Made by a program: the position numbers and the translations under genes
Source: Argentina anserina
Taxonomy: Eukaryota > Streptophyta > Magnoliopsida > Rosales > Rosaceae
DNA length: 64,000 bases
Reading direction: 5' to 3'
Assembly: GCF_933775445.1 (NCBI RefSeq)
Contig: NC_065874.1
Span: 13,101,001-13,165,000, forward strand
Shown: piece by piece, positions 37,729 through 49,981 of the stretch
Layout: the number at the start of each line of letters is the position of its first letter
Position numbering within the stretch: the stretch's first letter is position 1
The notes under the pieces: generated by a model
The model's database searches: none
What the model was told of the DNA's origin: nothing
What the model saw: only the letters and a program-made list of their open reading frames with translations

Positions 37729-38272
37729 AACCACATTGACGACAACGCCTTACATGTTCAGTACTGATACTTGGATGTGTCAGTGATATTTTGAGTATTG
37801 GTGGTTACTAATGGGTTTGACTGCTGTGCAGCGCTGCATACTATACATACCGAATCAGATAGAGAGTGTCTTGAAATGCACGTGAGGTCTGTGGGGTGTA
37901 TGAACGGTGGATTAGGGGCGCTGCATGCACCATAGAATTTTCCGTTACTAATAGCTATAATCAACGGAACGGTTCAGATTGATGTCAGTATAGCCGAATA
38001 TCACAATCTATGACATGATGTTGGGCCGGGGCACACTATCTTCAGCCGGAAGTCCAAATCCATACCCAGACAGAGAGAGCAAAACTAGGAGGAACGAGGA
38101 AAAGAAACACCTGTCATTCCGAGTTGAAATTCGGCATATACCCATCTCTCCACCCTCATCACTCCATTTCTGAGTTTTATTTACAAACCAAAAACCTCTC
38201 TCTCCATTCTCAACTCTCTCTAGAACTCTCAACCTCTCTCCCTCTGTGAACCCCAAAACCCTAACAACACAA
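37729..38272. other. PHOS32/34-like promoter and 5' leader
   Basis: The final 80 bases before the start codon are CT-rich (repeated CTCTC blocks), as in many plant core promoters and leaders. No clear TATA box was identified. Confidence 0.45.
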
Positions 38273-39013
38273 ATGAGTCACCCACAACCCCAAGACCCCG
38301 CCGACCCCCAGCTCCCCCAAATCAGAATCCACCACCCCAACTCCCCCCGCCACCACTCCTCCCCCGCCGCCGCCACCCCTACCCCCACCGCCGGCGCCCG
38401 CCGCAAGCTCGGCGTCGCCGTCGACCTCTCCGACGAGAGCGCCTACGCCGTCCGCTGGGCCGTCGATCACTACATCCGCCCCGGCGACGCCGTCATCCTC
38501 CTCCACGTCAGCCCTACCTCCGTCCTCTTCGGCGCCGACTGGGGCTCCACCGACCTCTCCCTCGCCGCCAACGATATCGACCTCGTCGACCCCACCTCCC
38601 ACAAGCAGAACCTCGAGCACGACTTCGACGCCTTCACCGCCGCCAAGGCCGGCGATCTCGCCCGCCCCTTGAAGGAGGCCCAGATTCCCTACAAGATCCA
38701 CATCGTCAAGGACCACGATATGAAGGAGCGGCTCTGCCTCGAGGTCGAGAGGTTAGGGCTCAGCGCCGTCATCATGGGCAGCCGTGGCTTTGGGGCTGTC
38801 AAGCGCGGTAGCGACGGCAAGCTTGGGAGTGTCAGCGATTACTGTGTGCACCACTGTGTTTGTCCAGTTGTGGTTGTGCGTTATCCTGATGATAAGGATG
38901 ATGACAATGCCGGCGGAGTTAAGGCGGCTCCTTCTGCTGTGGTTGCTGTTAAGGAGGATGAGGCTGTGATCATGCCGGTCCCGGCTCCCAAAGAGCATCT
39001 TAAAGGCGAGTGA
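38273..39013 (+). CDS. PHOS34: Universal stress protein A-like, PHOS32/PHOS34 type
   Basis: Single coding exon of 246 aa. The start is ATG at 38273 (in ACAAATGAGT); an in-frame GTG nine codons upstream is not credible as a start. After a Pro/His-rich N-terminus with the IRIHHPNSPRHH segment, which in Arabidopsis PHOS32 carries an elicitor-responsive phosphoserine, comes the Usp fold: RRKLGVAVDLSDESAYAVRW, HYIRPGDAVILLHVSP, IVKDHDMKERLCLE. The ATP-binding signature G-2X-G-9X-G-S is complete in GSRGFGAVKRGSDGKLGS. The C-terminus is acidic then Val/Ala-rich. Codon use is strongly GC-biased. PHOS32 and PHOS34 are close paralogues, so the symbol is a best guess helped by gene order. Confidence 0.92.
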   Translation: MSHPQPQDPADPQLPQIRIHHPNSPRHHSSPAAATPTPTAGARRKLGVAVDLSDESAYAVRWAVDHYIRPGDAVILLHVSPTSVLFGADWGSTDLSLAANDIDLVDPTSHKQNLEHDFDAFTAAKAGDLARPLKEAQIPYKIHIVKDHDMKERLCLEVERLGLSAVIMGSRGFGAVKRGSDGKLGSVSDYCVHHCVCPVVVVRYPDDKDDDNAGGVKAAPSAVVAVKEDEAVIMPVPAPKEHLKGE

Positions 39014-42000
39014 TTCATTGGCTTCTTAGCTGGATATATATAGCTGCGTATTGGAATTATGATCTTAATTTCTGTTTATTTTAGTTATAATTTGGTGTTC
39101 GCCTTTCTGTATACATTGCTTGATGCGAAAGCTTTTGGTGATCGCAATGAAAATTATAGTAGTTCTAAATTTGGATGAAACTGAATTGAATTTGAAGTAT
39201 TCAGAGTAAGGTTGAATAAGTGAATTTTAATCTTTGCAATGTTAATGAGCTCATGATTATTCTCTGAAATTATTTCATTAATGAAGCTCTTTTGATTACA
39301 AAAATAAAAAAGGTGTATGTATCTTTGAACCATTTCATAGATGCATAGGTTCTACGAAATGCGACATGGTTTCTGCACTAGTTTTCACCATTTGAGCTTT
39401 TTCAGTAACTTTCTATTGTATAGAAGGTGTTGGCCCAGTTATGTGTTTACTAGTTGTATCATTGTATGTTTAGGTTCCAACAAAAGATAAACCATCATTT
39501 CCCCCATTAGTGGCAAAGTTTAATGCCAAAGTAGGTATTTATTTTTACAAATTCTTGTTCTAAAAATTGATCAGCAGATATCTAATTTTTGCCGTTCGGG
39601 GACTTCATCTTTCGTATACCATGGTTCTCAAAAGTCTGTGAGTTGAGAAAGTTGACAGGAGGAATAAGAATTGATCACTTGTCTGCTGGTGTTTGTTTCA
39701 CCCCACTCTGCTAGATACCTGTTCGTCTTGATTGATAAATTAATCAGCTTCCATTAGGTACCCAAGTGTGATCCATGTATCAATGCATGGTGAACATCAC
39801 TGAACCATATCCAGTTTCTATGGAGCTATTTGTTAGGAGTATAGTTGTCATTATCATCCATCACTACTTCCGGTTTCCTAACCTGCACAGGAGACTTTGT
39901 TTCATCTAGTTTAAACTGTTATGATTACATGCTTTTGCATCGGTTCCTCACTTCCTCATCTTATATAATATTCTAGAAGGAATTTAGAAAACTTACCTTT
40001 TTTTTTTCTCATTAAGGTTGAATGTTTTATTGTCTATTGCCATACCCTTTAGCTTTGCTCTTAAGAACGTTTTGAAGCTACTCCTTATGGCCACTGAAAG
40101 AATGTTAGGCTTATAAATCATATTTTCTGGGTGTGCAAGTTAGAATACTAAGTATAATATCTGAAAACAATTTTTCTGTACTAGTTGACAAGCAATGTAT
40201 TATGTGTTTATACTTGGATTCGTTTCAAATTGCGGAAGATTTTATTGGATTTGGCTTGTATCATCAATAATGGAATGTACATAAATGTGCAATTTACGTT
40301 ATAATATGAATTTTAGATAGAAAAGCAGAGATTTAGTTTCAAAATTGACGATCGTATAATGCTAATTATCAAGCAAAAAAGCTTGTTCCAATGTATTAGG
40401 CATGCGTCCTTGGGCTTGGCTTGAATTTTGATTATGAGATGAAATGGGCTATAAAGTTTTATACTGGTTTATTATGTGTATCTTTTGGGTGGTCTGCACA
40501 TACATCATATTAATGGGCATTTGTCTTGTGACAGATGCTTAATTGCTCCAAGAACAGTTTGATCTTCCCAAGTAAAGGTATGACATTTTCCTGTGTTCTC
40601 GAAGTCTTATTTTTGGTTATTAAACTGTTTTCCTTATATTTTATTATCAGAGACAGACTGATTATAACATGAAATTCTAGCATTGATACCTTTCTATCCA
40701 ATCTTATCTCTGGGAGTTTGTTTATATTTTCTCTTGCCTGGTTAGGATGCGATTGAGTTTGTTTATATTTTGCAGTTTGTGTAGATGTCTGAGTCAACTG
40801 GGATTGGATTCAACTGGATTAGCTGACATGTAGAGGAGTCAGTCCAGATTGATGCTGCTAGCCTGCTCTTTCTTGTCCCACCTGTCCTTGGCAACTACTT
40901 TGCGTCTGCCGTAGTGACTTTGGGAGGATTGGAGTCAATATTTGTATTGTTATGAATGAGGTTTCTGGAATTCAGTGAGGCGTTTGAAACTATGTTTGGC
41001 TGCTGTATTTGTTATCAGATTCATTTTCTATTTCAAGGATGTGCTTTGTTGTTGCTTCTGGTAATGCACATGTTATCATAAAATCTGCATTGTTATACAT
41101 GGATTTCTGGAACAACCCCAGTTGCCCCTAATACTATCCTTCGATGTTCATGTGTAAACTAGATTAGCTTTCGGATCCTTTACAGTCTTTGTTTTCTATT
41201 TGATGGTTTTCCCCCCACCCTTCTCAAATGCATATGCATTTCTTATGTGCGAAGGAATCTTTTTGTGTCGTTGAGGAAGTCATATGATGAGGCAATATGG
41301 AGATGGTCCAAATGGCTATATGTCGAAAGGGGTGGAGTATGTATCCTCAGGGTTTGTCTCTGTATACAGAATTGATGCACCTTCTATAGCGATCAACATC
41401 ATTGTATCCTAAATTCAAAGTTTCAAACCTTGTGATCGAAACAGGATAAGACTTTGTCTACTGGTGAATGGTGTTGTAACGAAGGACTCGTATGCAGGTG
41501 GCTTTAACAATATGCTCTAATGTCGGTGAGATTGGATTGGTTCGGATGGAATCAAGTCTCAACACTGCAGGATAGGGTATCCCAATTCTCATCTTATAAA
41601 AACAGGCAAATAGCTCAAGTGCCTTTGAATTAGTTGGTTAATTGTCTATGACACAATGTCCCCAATGTTCTAGATGGAGATGGTACAGCTTAGCTTACCT
41701 TATCTTCTTTTTCTTTTTCAATGTTCCTTTGCATCAAGCATGTTACTCATAAGAACTATCTCACAACTAGTCGCCATCAAAACAAGAAAGCATATACTTA
41801 TGGAAAAAAGAGAGTATATATACACCTAAAATGAGGCAAATGAGAATGCAATTTATGTCAAACCAGGACCTCAGATGCATAGACAAGCCTACAAGAGTAT
41901 TTCTACGAACACCATTCCATATTCAATTTAAAGCACTGTTATCACATCGTTACACGCAGACATTCAACCAAGAAAATTGGTTAGGTTAATGTTAAGCCGA

Positions 42001-42444
42001 CTACCACTTATTTCTCAGATGCCACCGCTTTAGTTTGACCTAACCGTGATATTTACGCTAATTAACTAGTTTGTAACTAAAAGATTTCCCTCGAACTATC
42101 TAATATCATACGATATAATGACCAAAGACTAAAGGAGGAAAGAAGGTTGTGCTTAGATAAGAATAATGTTTTATCTTCAAATCTACAGATCGAACAATTT
42201 AAGTAAAAGGCGCTCTGACCACAAAGAGAAACAAATTTAAGAATCTATCTGTTCATATGAATGAAGAGATTAATTGATGGCATAGGTTAATTATGGACAA
42301 AATCGACAACGTAGAGTACCTCATCAATGATAAAGAGGAAAAGAAAAAGGCTAACAACAAGAAAGCTTGTTGATACCAAAAGGTTCTATGTACGTATATA
42401 TGTGTGTTTAATCACGATAATTGAAGTTGAACTAATCAATGGCC
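39014..42444. other. 3.4-kb spacer without recognised gene
   Basis: AT-rich; the first 150-200 bases are probably 3' UTR of the stress-protein gene. Short frames only. No LTR, long TIR or RNA gene was recognised. Confidence 0.5.
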
Positions 42445-43253
42445 TCACTCATCTCTGCTAAGACGTCTGCAAATCCTAAGAACCGCAGCGGAGGAATGAG
42501 CACCACCGCCGATGACATCCTTTTTCAGCCTTTGAATTGAGCTCGCGATCGCTGTCGCTCTCCAGTTCGATTCACCGCCATCGTCTCCGTCACCATTCCT
42601 TTCTTCACCCAGTTTCGGCCGTTTAAACGGTCTCAATGAAGAACCAAATGACGCCGTGCTCCCATCAAACCCTATTTCATTCTGCATAGGTAATCTGAAA
42701 CGTTAAGTTTCTGCATAAAATGTTATTAAGCAAAGAGAAAAGAACAAAGAACAAGAAGAAACGATTTATAAGAGAATATGAAGCATACATCAGTATAATC
42801 CACATCGACATTCTCTCGCAATCTCTTCGACACCGAATTGTCGGTTTCACTATCCGAACCACTTGCCCAAGGTGGAGGGCAGCACGACCATGGAACCACC
42901 TGGTTCTCATCCTCCTCATCATCCTCAACCTCAACTTCATCATCTTCTTCATCGTCATAATACTCTTCTTCTTGTTCATCCTCTGCCTCGTTTTCTGGTT
43001 CCTCGTTCAGATCAATCTTCTTACTCTGGTTTCCCACGCAACTCTCACACACCGACACCGTCGGCGTGAGTTTGGCTCCGCAACTCGTCCACGGCGTCCG
43101 CAACTGGCACACATGGCACAGAAGCACCCTCGGATGCTTCGCCACCAGAAAATTAGCTCCATGAACTTTCTCGTCACAGGCCCAGCATAAGCTGGCGTGG
43201 TCCGCCTCGCAGTACATCCGAGCTCTCACTCCACACAGCTCGCACTCTTTCAT
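42445..43253 (-). CDS. BBX28: B-box zinc-finger protein, BBX28/29-like
   Basis: Two exons (42789-43253 and 42445-42681) join in phase 0 and give 233 aa. The N-terminus is a complete B-box: CELCGVRARMYCEADHASLC, then CDEKVHGANFLVAKH. A shorter Cys-rich stretch (CHVCQLRTPWTSCG, CESC) is a degenerate second box, as in the single-B-box class of plant BBX proteins. A long acidic run (about residues 80-115) and no CCT domain follow. Such proteins modulate light and flowering pathways with HY5, COP1 or CO. By memory the match is to At4g27310 or its paralogue At5g54470. The stop is at 42445-42447. Confidence 0.9.
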
Positions 43254-43480
43254 CTTCGCCTAGCTATCTTTCTCTTCCAGAACTCTCCCACACCACAATA
43301 TATATGGGAGCTCTATACACACTAGATTTACGAAAACAACCTCAGTGATCCTTGGTGCTGCGTAGAAGGCGACAGGGATACTTCCGTCAATCTATAACTG
43401 GAAAAATATCTCTTACCAGTTTCTTTTTCGAAGCTGTGTTTAGCTCCTTGTTTACGACTCCAGCTGCAGCCTAGCTAGTA

Positions 43481-43489
43481 TCTTTTATA
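43481..43489 (-). promoter_or_regulatory. TATA box of the B-box gene
   Basis: Reads TATAAAAGA on the minus strand, about 230 bp upstream of the start codon. It implies a leader of about 200 nt. Confidence 0.6.
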
Positions 43490-43546
43490 CCCTGCTCTGA
43501 CGTCCACGTCTTCCCATCCATCTCCCCCAATAACTCACGTATTCAT

Positions 43547-43563
43547 CACGTGTCTCTCACGTG
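43547..43563. promoter_or_regulatory. Two adjacent G-boxes (CACGTG)
   Basis: CACGTG at 43547-43552 and 43558-43563, 58-74 bp upstream of the proposed TATA box. A third lies at 43763-43768. G-boxes bind HY5-type bZIP and PIF-type bHLH factors, which would suit a light-regulated BBX gene. Regulation is inferred. Confidence 0.6.
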
Positions 43564-43768
43564 ACCCTGACTTTCTCCTCGCAGTGGCGAGCTATTATTG
43601 GTCACCGTCGTGACGGACGGGATTGGTAAAACAGAGGATTCGGTTAAAAACCGCGACTACAAAACCAGGATCTCCCGAGCGCGACGCGTGTCAGGGTTTT
43701 GCATTCTGTGACCGGGTCATGCTCATCCGACGTGGAACGTTTTGGGCCACATGAGAACGGGGCACGTG

Positions 43769-44822
43769 ACTGACAGGTGGGCTTGGTTGGCTAGGCCCTA
43801 CGGGAAGAGATTATGATCCATGCATTGGCTTTCGGCTACGTAATGAGTAATAATATTTCTTTGCCTAATTTTTTCCATTTCTTAAATCCATTTTATCTTT
43901 GGGAACCGTCAGTTAGTGGCCCATTCTCCGAGCGCCTCGACGTTAGTTCTCATACGTCGTCTATGTGACTCAACTAAAGAGCTGGAGAGCTTCATCACTG
44001 TATAGCCTCAACAACTCATATGGTGCTTCTATACCATGGGCGACTAGTATATGTCGGTTCCTAGTTGTAATGATGACTCTACTCCTCAAACCAAACCAGG
44101 CATTTTCTTTCACCAAGGTTTCCAGTTGCTCCACTTGATCTACATCGTCAACCTTCTCTCTCTTTCTTCACTTCTTATTCTTCTTCTTTTCTCTCCTACA
44201 ACCTCTCTTCCCACTCCACCGCATTGCTTCGTCCGCCACTCCCCTCACCCGCCGCTCCACCGCCCGCAGAAACCCTGGCTCAAAAATCTGTAAGTCGATT
44301 TGCCGCCCCGGCGCCGCCTCCATGGCCCAGGATTTCCTGGGTATGCCTGCAGCAGAGATTCATTCCCACGATGATGCCTACAGATTTCTCTGCCTTCCTA
44401 TCATAACCCCTCTTTCTAATTGAAAAAAAATTGGTTTTTCATTTACAGGAGGAGGCGAATGGTGTATGAGAAGATTTCTCATCAATTTGAACTTTGCATC
44501 TTTCTTGCTAATGTTAATCAGGTTTTTGCAAGACACGTTCTAGTTCGTCTACAGAAACAAATTCAATTTCCCCCCTAACATCTGACACAAACTGCCGTCT
44601 CCTCCTTTTTCAAAATAGACATGTCATTGATCGACACGTTATAAATTTAAATTTAGGCTCTCGAAGAGTGGGCCTTTACCAGAACTTGCCTTATCTTTGG
44701 CAGATAACATTATTGGTTCATCAGCCAATGAAGAAAATGAGGTCCTACGTTATTCTACCTACACTGATGTGTGGTATAGAATTAGTGTCGTGGGTGTGTG
44801 TGGAAAAGGCTGCATAGCGTAG
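43769..44822. other. Spacer between the B-box gene and the TRIM
   Basis: CT-rich around 44150-44290 with short proline-rich frames. None resembles a known protein. Confidence 0.4.
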
Positions 44823-45173
44823 TGTCACGTCCCTATTTTGGGAGTGTCGATCGTGGGCGTCGCTGGTTAAAGAACATCATGCATATGTGGGATTTGCTCA
44901 AAGATTCAATGTGTGGGAGATATATGGCTGCTCATTCCGAGGGGTTCAGGCATGCCGACCCGGTTAAATTCGAAGAGCTTGTCGCTAGTCGAGGACTTAA
45001 CGTCAAAGAGGCGAGTTGGCCGCCCTACACACAGGTAGAGGTCTGGAGCCGATCCCCTGATGAGCCCAAGGTAGGGCGAAACCAGTGTATTGCCCCGTTG
45101 GATAAGACTGGCTCCATGGGGATGGAGTGCCGCATGGACCAAGTGTGGCAACCGAACGGCTAGGTCCGTGACA
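44823..45173 (+). repeat. 5' LTR of the TRIM
   Basis: 351 bp, TG...CA with 7-bp terminal inverted repeat TGTCACG/CGTGACA. Confidence 0.9.
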
Positions 45174-45487
45174 AGTGGTATCAGAGTCGCCTCAACATCG
45201 CTGTCGTTGTGTTCGCCAAGCGTTCACATGTGTCGTTGTATCCCCAAGATACGGGGGGCTCCGCGGGGGAGTCGAGTAGGCATGGTCGCCTCCAGGGGGA
45301 GGACCAGACGAGAAGATTCGTGGCAAAGTCCAGGACAAGAGAGATCCGGCGCGAAGTCATTGTTGGGTGTGCAATCTTTGGAAACTCCTTTTCGTCGCTC
45401 TAGGCATCGCGGACGCACAAAAGATGCGCGGGCTGCAAGGGAGGATGCTGTGTACGAGGACGTACACCAAGTTTGGTGGAGGAGGAT

Positions 45488-45837
45488 GTCACGTCCCTAT
45501 TTTGGGAGTGACGATCGTGGGCATGGCTGGTTAAAGAACATCATGCATATGTGTGATTTGCTCCAAGATTCAATGTGTGGGAGATATATGGCTGCTCCTT
45601 CCGAGGGGTTCAGGCATGCCGACCCGGTTAAATTCGGAGAGCTTGTCGCTAGTCGAGGACTTAACGTCAAATAGGCGAGTTGGCCGCCCTACACACAGGT
45701 AGGGGTCTGGAGCTGATCCCATGATGAGCCCAAAGCAGGGCAAAACCAGTGTATTGCCCCGTTGGATAAGGCTGGCTCCATGGGGATGGAACGCCGCATG
45801 GACCAAGTGTGGCAGCCGAACGGCTAGGTCCGTGACA
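45488..45837 (+). repeat. 3' LTR of the TRIM
   Basis: 350 bp. Very similar to the 5' LTR; the differences include GTGTCGATCG against GTGACGATCG near the start. Confidence 0.9.
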
Positions 45838-47692
45838 GTAGGCTGGATTTTTCTAAGAAAATGTGGGAGTAATATTAGGGCCCCGGGAGGGTATGGCCAG
45901 GGTGGTGGTGGTATGGTTGCCATGTTTTAGGTATATATAATAGTGTTGATGACATTGTTGAGGTGGATTTTGTTCGAGTATATATTATGTTTGTTTTGAC
46001 TAATTAGTAGTGTACGTTAGACAAAGAATAGAGCATCAGAAACAATGTTACACCAAAAATAAGATCGATCTGATCGAATATGTTTTGTAGACTGCCTGGG
46101 ACACAATTTCATGTAAAGCTAGTCATTTCCATCTACAGATAGATCACTTAGCTTAATATTGATCTGTTCTATGACTTTGAGGAGGGTTAATTGATAAATT
46201 AATGCATAGTAAACCTTTTCAAGGGACATTAGCCAAATTGAGATCAATCGAGTCGCTAATTACTTTATCGAGTAAATCATGTTAAATGGAATGGCGACAT
46301 TCTATTGTAATGCTTAGGAGTGGACCTCGATCTTGATTGATTAACTCAATAAGGAACCCTTGCGATATGCAATTCGATCTGTAAGTATATGTCGATTTCA
46401 TGATCGAGGGTGTTAAATGAAGGTGGCATATGGTTCCATCACAAGAAATCTTTGTAACGCTGATTGTGGAAAAAAACTTGTAGTATTGGAAATGTATGGA
46501 AGAAGGATGGATGTATATATAGTTCTTGTGGCGGAGAGTACATGAGGGAAGATATATGTGAGGTCCTCCGTTCTCTGCATCTAGACGTACGGGGAAGGTG
46601 CATCCTCTTTTGCTTTGATTTTGACCTTAAATTTCAATCCAGAGTGATCGATAAGGACTTAACGAGTTGGGGCCAAGGGGGCACGACTAGAATCATGCAG
46701 GAATGAGGTCCACTCTAATCAAGCTTCCAAACATTAATAATTCTCCATCTAAATATCTAAAATAAGGATAGGTGCTGGAGAATTACATAGACACAATGTT
46801 CAAATTCAATCAAAATAAACAAACCTCAATTGCAGCCCAATTGTTTTAGAATCACTCGGTAACTTCAACCGAGATTGTACGTTTGTGACCCATGAGTCCT
46901 GCAAAGAATCAAATGTACATATACACAGTTAGATACACACAAAAAATCAAATAATACTCTAGTATCTTAGTTTTCCTAGTATCTAAAAGCACCTAATAAG
47001 ATATTACGGTCTCTGATTTTATTTATCTATTATCTAATAAGATACTCAATCTGAAGATGAAGATAGTAAAAAAAAAAACGCATAGCAATTTACAAATAAT
47101 AACAAGAAAATCGAATAACAACTCACCAAAAAACCCAAATTGGGTATTTCTTCTTTGATAGAGCCCTTCGTTTACCTGTAAGTCTTCTTCTATGTAAATC
47201 CATGATAAACTTTATGTATACTTTGACAGTACCAAGCTAGGAACAACAACTTTCATTCTATTCCTATCAATAATTTATATGGCTGCCTATTTCAATGTCA
47301 AAAAGAAGCTTACGAATTACAAAATAAATTGGAAATTTTGGATTTGGACCTCTTAAATCTGAATGGGTGTTATGAATTTGAAATTGAACACAAATACATG
47401 TATAATTTAGAGCCTTGAAGAATAGAGAAGGGTATAATTGAGGTTGTGGAATTGTGGAGCGAATGAGCGATAAGCTAGTAGTTGGGTGCGGCAAAAAGCA
47501 AGTCTCTACGTCTTGACTCTTGCAGCTTCGATGTTTGATACAAATATAATTTTTTTGTAGGTAGCATATATATATCTGGTGTTTTTTTTTTTCCAAAAAT
47601 TCAAATGGGATTGAGTCCGTAGAGCCTTCTTGCTACATTCGCCCCTGTTACATATATACAAGAGTGCAGGTAAATACACACATACATGTGTA

Positions 47693-47723
<31 letters not shown>

Positions 47724-49582
47724 TTCCTCTTAAATTTTCATTTCCAAGTCCAAGATTGATGTAAATGAAAGTTCTATAGTGATCGATTGATGCTTTCCGT
47801 GAGTTATACTCTGTTCCGGCCGGCCGGTCGTCTGATATGCATCTACATAACATGCTCGATCTCTTCTCCGAACCCGGCCAAACAAAAAGTACTGATGCAT
47901 TCTAATTTGCTTTATGTATAAATATATGTAAATTCTCCTTAAGGTGCGAATAAGGTGTGATAGATAATTGAATCAGATCAGATATAAACTAGAGCACGTG
48001 AACAATATGATCAGTACGCAACCTTATTAAATTGAGCTTGTAAGTTTGTAAGGGACAGATCAATAAGAATTAAAAGAAACATGGACAACTGAACATACTA
48101 AGGTACGTAGGGTACGTGACCAAGGAAAGAAGAGGAGTTGGTCCCAGCAGGAAGCCAGGAAGGCAGGCCGGAGAGGCCTTTGCTGGGCACCCCAGAAGAT
48201 TTATACACAGCATCACTGTTACGTACGAGGGAGCTTCTTCCCACTTTCCTCAAGGCTAATTTTGATGATCGGGATGTATTTCTGAAGGTCGAGTTTTCAA
48301 AATATTAGGACTCGAGTTTCTGCATATTGATGCTAAAATGGTAATGACTCTTATCTTCTTCCCGTTATCAAAGGGTGATGACTTTGTTAAACTTAATTAG
48401 AATCTGCCGATCCAGATTGCAACACCTACAGAGATCTGGGAAGAGATTATATATATATATATATATATAGTTCATATTTAAAGTGAAGCTTAACTATGAA
48501 ATTATAGAGTGAAGTTCCAATTTTAACACACTTTTCGGTCAATTTTTTTCACCATAAGCGATTCAATATTTAGATATGCTATTCAAGATCATCTCTACAA
48601 AATTTCATCTAATTCAGACATCGTTAAGGTATTAAAATTAGATTAAATCAATGAACCGTTCGGGTAAATCTCAAACCACTAAAAGCTCAAACATTTAAAT
48701 AAGAGTATTATGTTTTTTAATCTAATACAAGCCCACAAGATTCGGCCCGTAAAAACCCGCAAACCCCGCTTTAGGTGGGCGAGATTAGATCTCCATATTT
48801 ATAAAAATACCCGGTCCGGTCCAGTCCGTCACTTATTTAAATGTACTAAGACCCGGGCCGGACCAGTCACTCATGGGCCGAGCTGGGCCGAGCCCGGCCA
48901 TTGACGAGCCCTATGAAGTATGAACTAATTATGGAATTGCATGAGGAGCGTGACAGAGAGTTGTAAACAAGAAATGAGCTTAATTTTCGTTTATTAATTT
49001 GCACTGGTATTGGTTGATGCTAGCTAGAGAGGGTTCACAATTGATTTTGAAATATGTTAGACAAGTGCGATCAATAATCACATGAGTGGAATGTTATTAA
49101 CCTTGAAGAATGAATTAGCCTAATATATGCACCAAATTAAGATGTACGTCATGCGCGCTATGGACTGATTTTTGAGCACTCATGGGCATGATCGAGTACG
49201 TATATGATACAATAGTGATGGAGTTCCATTCCCGGTGCCTTCCAAGTCGACGATAATACCCGTTGAACTCATTTCTCAATGGTTTCATTTGATGGAGTTT
49301 GCTGCCTTCCGTGCATGACATTATAAGGTTTTGAGCTACGTACTGATCAAGTAATTATATCATGTCATCAACTCAGGAAGGAAATAAGTCCGCACCTTTA
49401 GCTGTGAAAGTTTCATCTAACTTTCTGACGTTGGTTCTTCCATCAATATTAAACAATATTGTATTGTAGAAATGATCAATCTTCCATTATTAGCTGATCG
49501 AAAAGATGAACATGGGATTATTATTGATCAAAAGCGTACAAGAAAGAAGACGCTGAAAACTAGTTACATATACGATAACATG
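45838..49582. other. 3.7-kb spacer without recognised gene
   Basis: AT-rich, with AT microsatellites near 47693-47717 and 48450-48469. Around 48740-48913 a GC-rich stretch ends in CCATTGACGAGCCCTA, which resembles the terminus of plant hAT elements. No left partner was found. Confidence 0.45.
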
Positions 49583-49981
49583 TCACTGAAACCCTACATG
49601 ATGATGACGGCGATCAACATTCTCCGTCCAAACCTGCTTATTCGGTTCTGCATCCATCAGACCTGGACTTAACCTAAACATGAGAATGCAAAACTCCAAC
49701 TGGCTCAGAGCCCCGTCTCCGTCGAGATCACCTTCCATCAACATCCACACAAGCTCATCATCCCCAATGTCATGAATCCCCAGCAAGAGGCTGTTCCGCT
49801 TCAAGCTTTCGAACGTGATGACCCCTTTCTCCACGTCCATCAGCAGCCGAAATCCGCTGCACAGCTCGGCAAGGAAGGCTTCATCTCCAAGCTGCAGAAT
49901 CATGGACGGAAAGTAGTCCACGAATTCCACTGCTGCATTATTCATGTGATGCTCTAGCACTGAGGTGGCCATGATATCCAA
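49583..49981 (-). CDS. Small single EF-hand calcium-binding protein, PBP1/KRP1-like
   Basis: Intronless, 132 aa (or 129 from the fourth codon, ATG in MATSVLEHH). One canonical EF-hand loop is visible: D-L-D-G-D-G-A-L-S-Q-L-E, with acidic residues at positions 1, 3, 5 and 12. It is preceded by the helix DDELVWMLMEG and by a conserved FVDYFPSMILQLGDEAFL segment. This class in Arabidopsis includes PINOID-binding protein 1 (At5g54490) and KRP1 (At4g27280), which sense calcium in auxin signalling and trichome branching. A 12-15-residue C-terminal tail after LSPGLMDAE looks lineage-specific. A TTAAATA lies about 45 bp upstream of the start. Confidence 0.92.
   Translation of the reverse strand: MDIMATSVLEHHMNNAAVEFVDYFPSMILQLGDEAFLAELCSGFRLLMDVEKGVITFESLKRNSLLLGIHDIGDDELVWMLMEGDLDGDGALSQLEFCILMFRLSPGLMDAEPNKQVWTENVDRRHHHVGFQ

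Larger units (their letters stand above)
44823..45837 (+). mobile_element. TRIM-like non-autonomous LTR retrotransposon, complete
   Basis: The 1015-bp element has two LTRs of 351 bp (44823-45173) and 350 bp (45488-45837), both starting TGTCACGTCCC and ending GTCCGTGACA. A primer-binding site TGGTATCAGAGTCGC (45176-45190), complementary to initiator Met-tRNA, follows the left LTR after 2 bases. A purine-rich GGTGGAGGAGGA precedes the right LTR. The internal region is only 314 bp and encodes no gag or pol. A 4-bp GTAG lies directly on both sides (44819-44822 and 45838-45841). Size and structure fit the TRIM class, which must be mobilised in trans. LTRs differ at only a handful of sites. Confidence 0.9.

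Noticed and set aside
38261..38716. Minus-strand frame of 151 codons rich in Gly, Val and Asp
   Set aside because: Antisense shadow of the GC-biased stress-protein gene.
44798..45163. Open frame of 121 codons and a repeated similar frame at 45090-45674
   Set aside because: Both lie in the TRIM LTRs and internal region. They are duplicates of each other and resemble no protein.
47267..47853. Minus-strand frames over 100 codons
   Set aside because: They run through an AT microsatellite (poly Tyr-Ile) and show no coding character.
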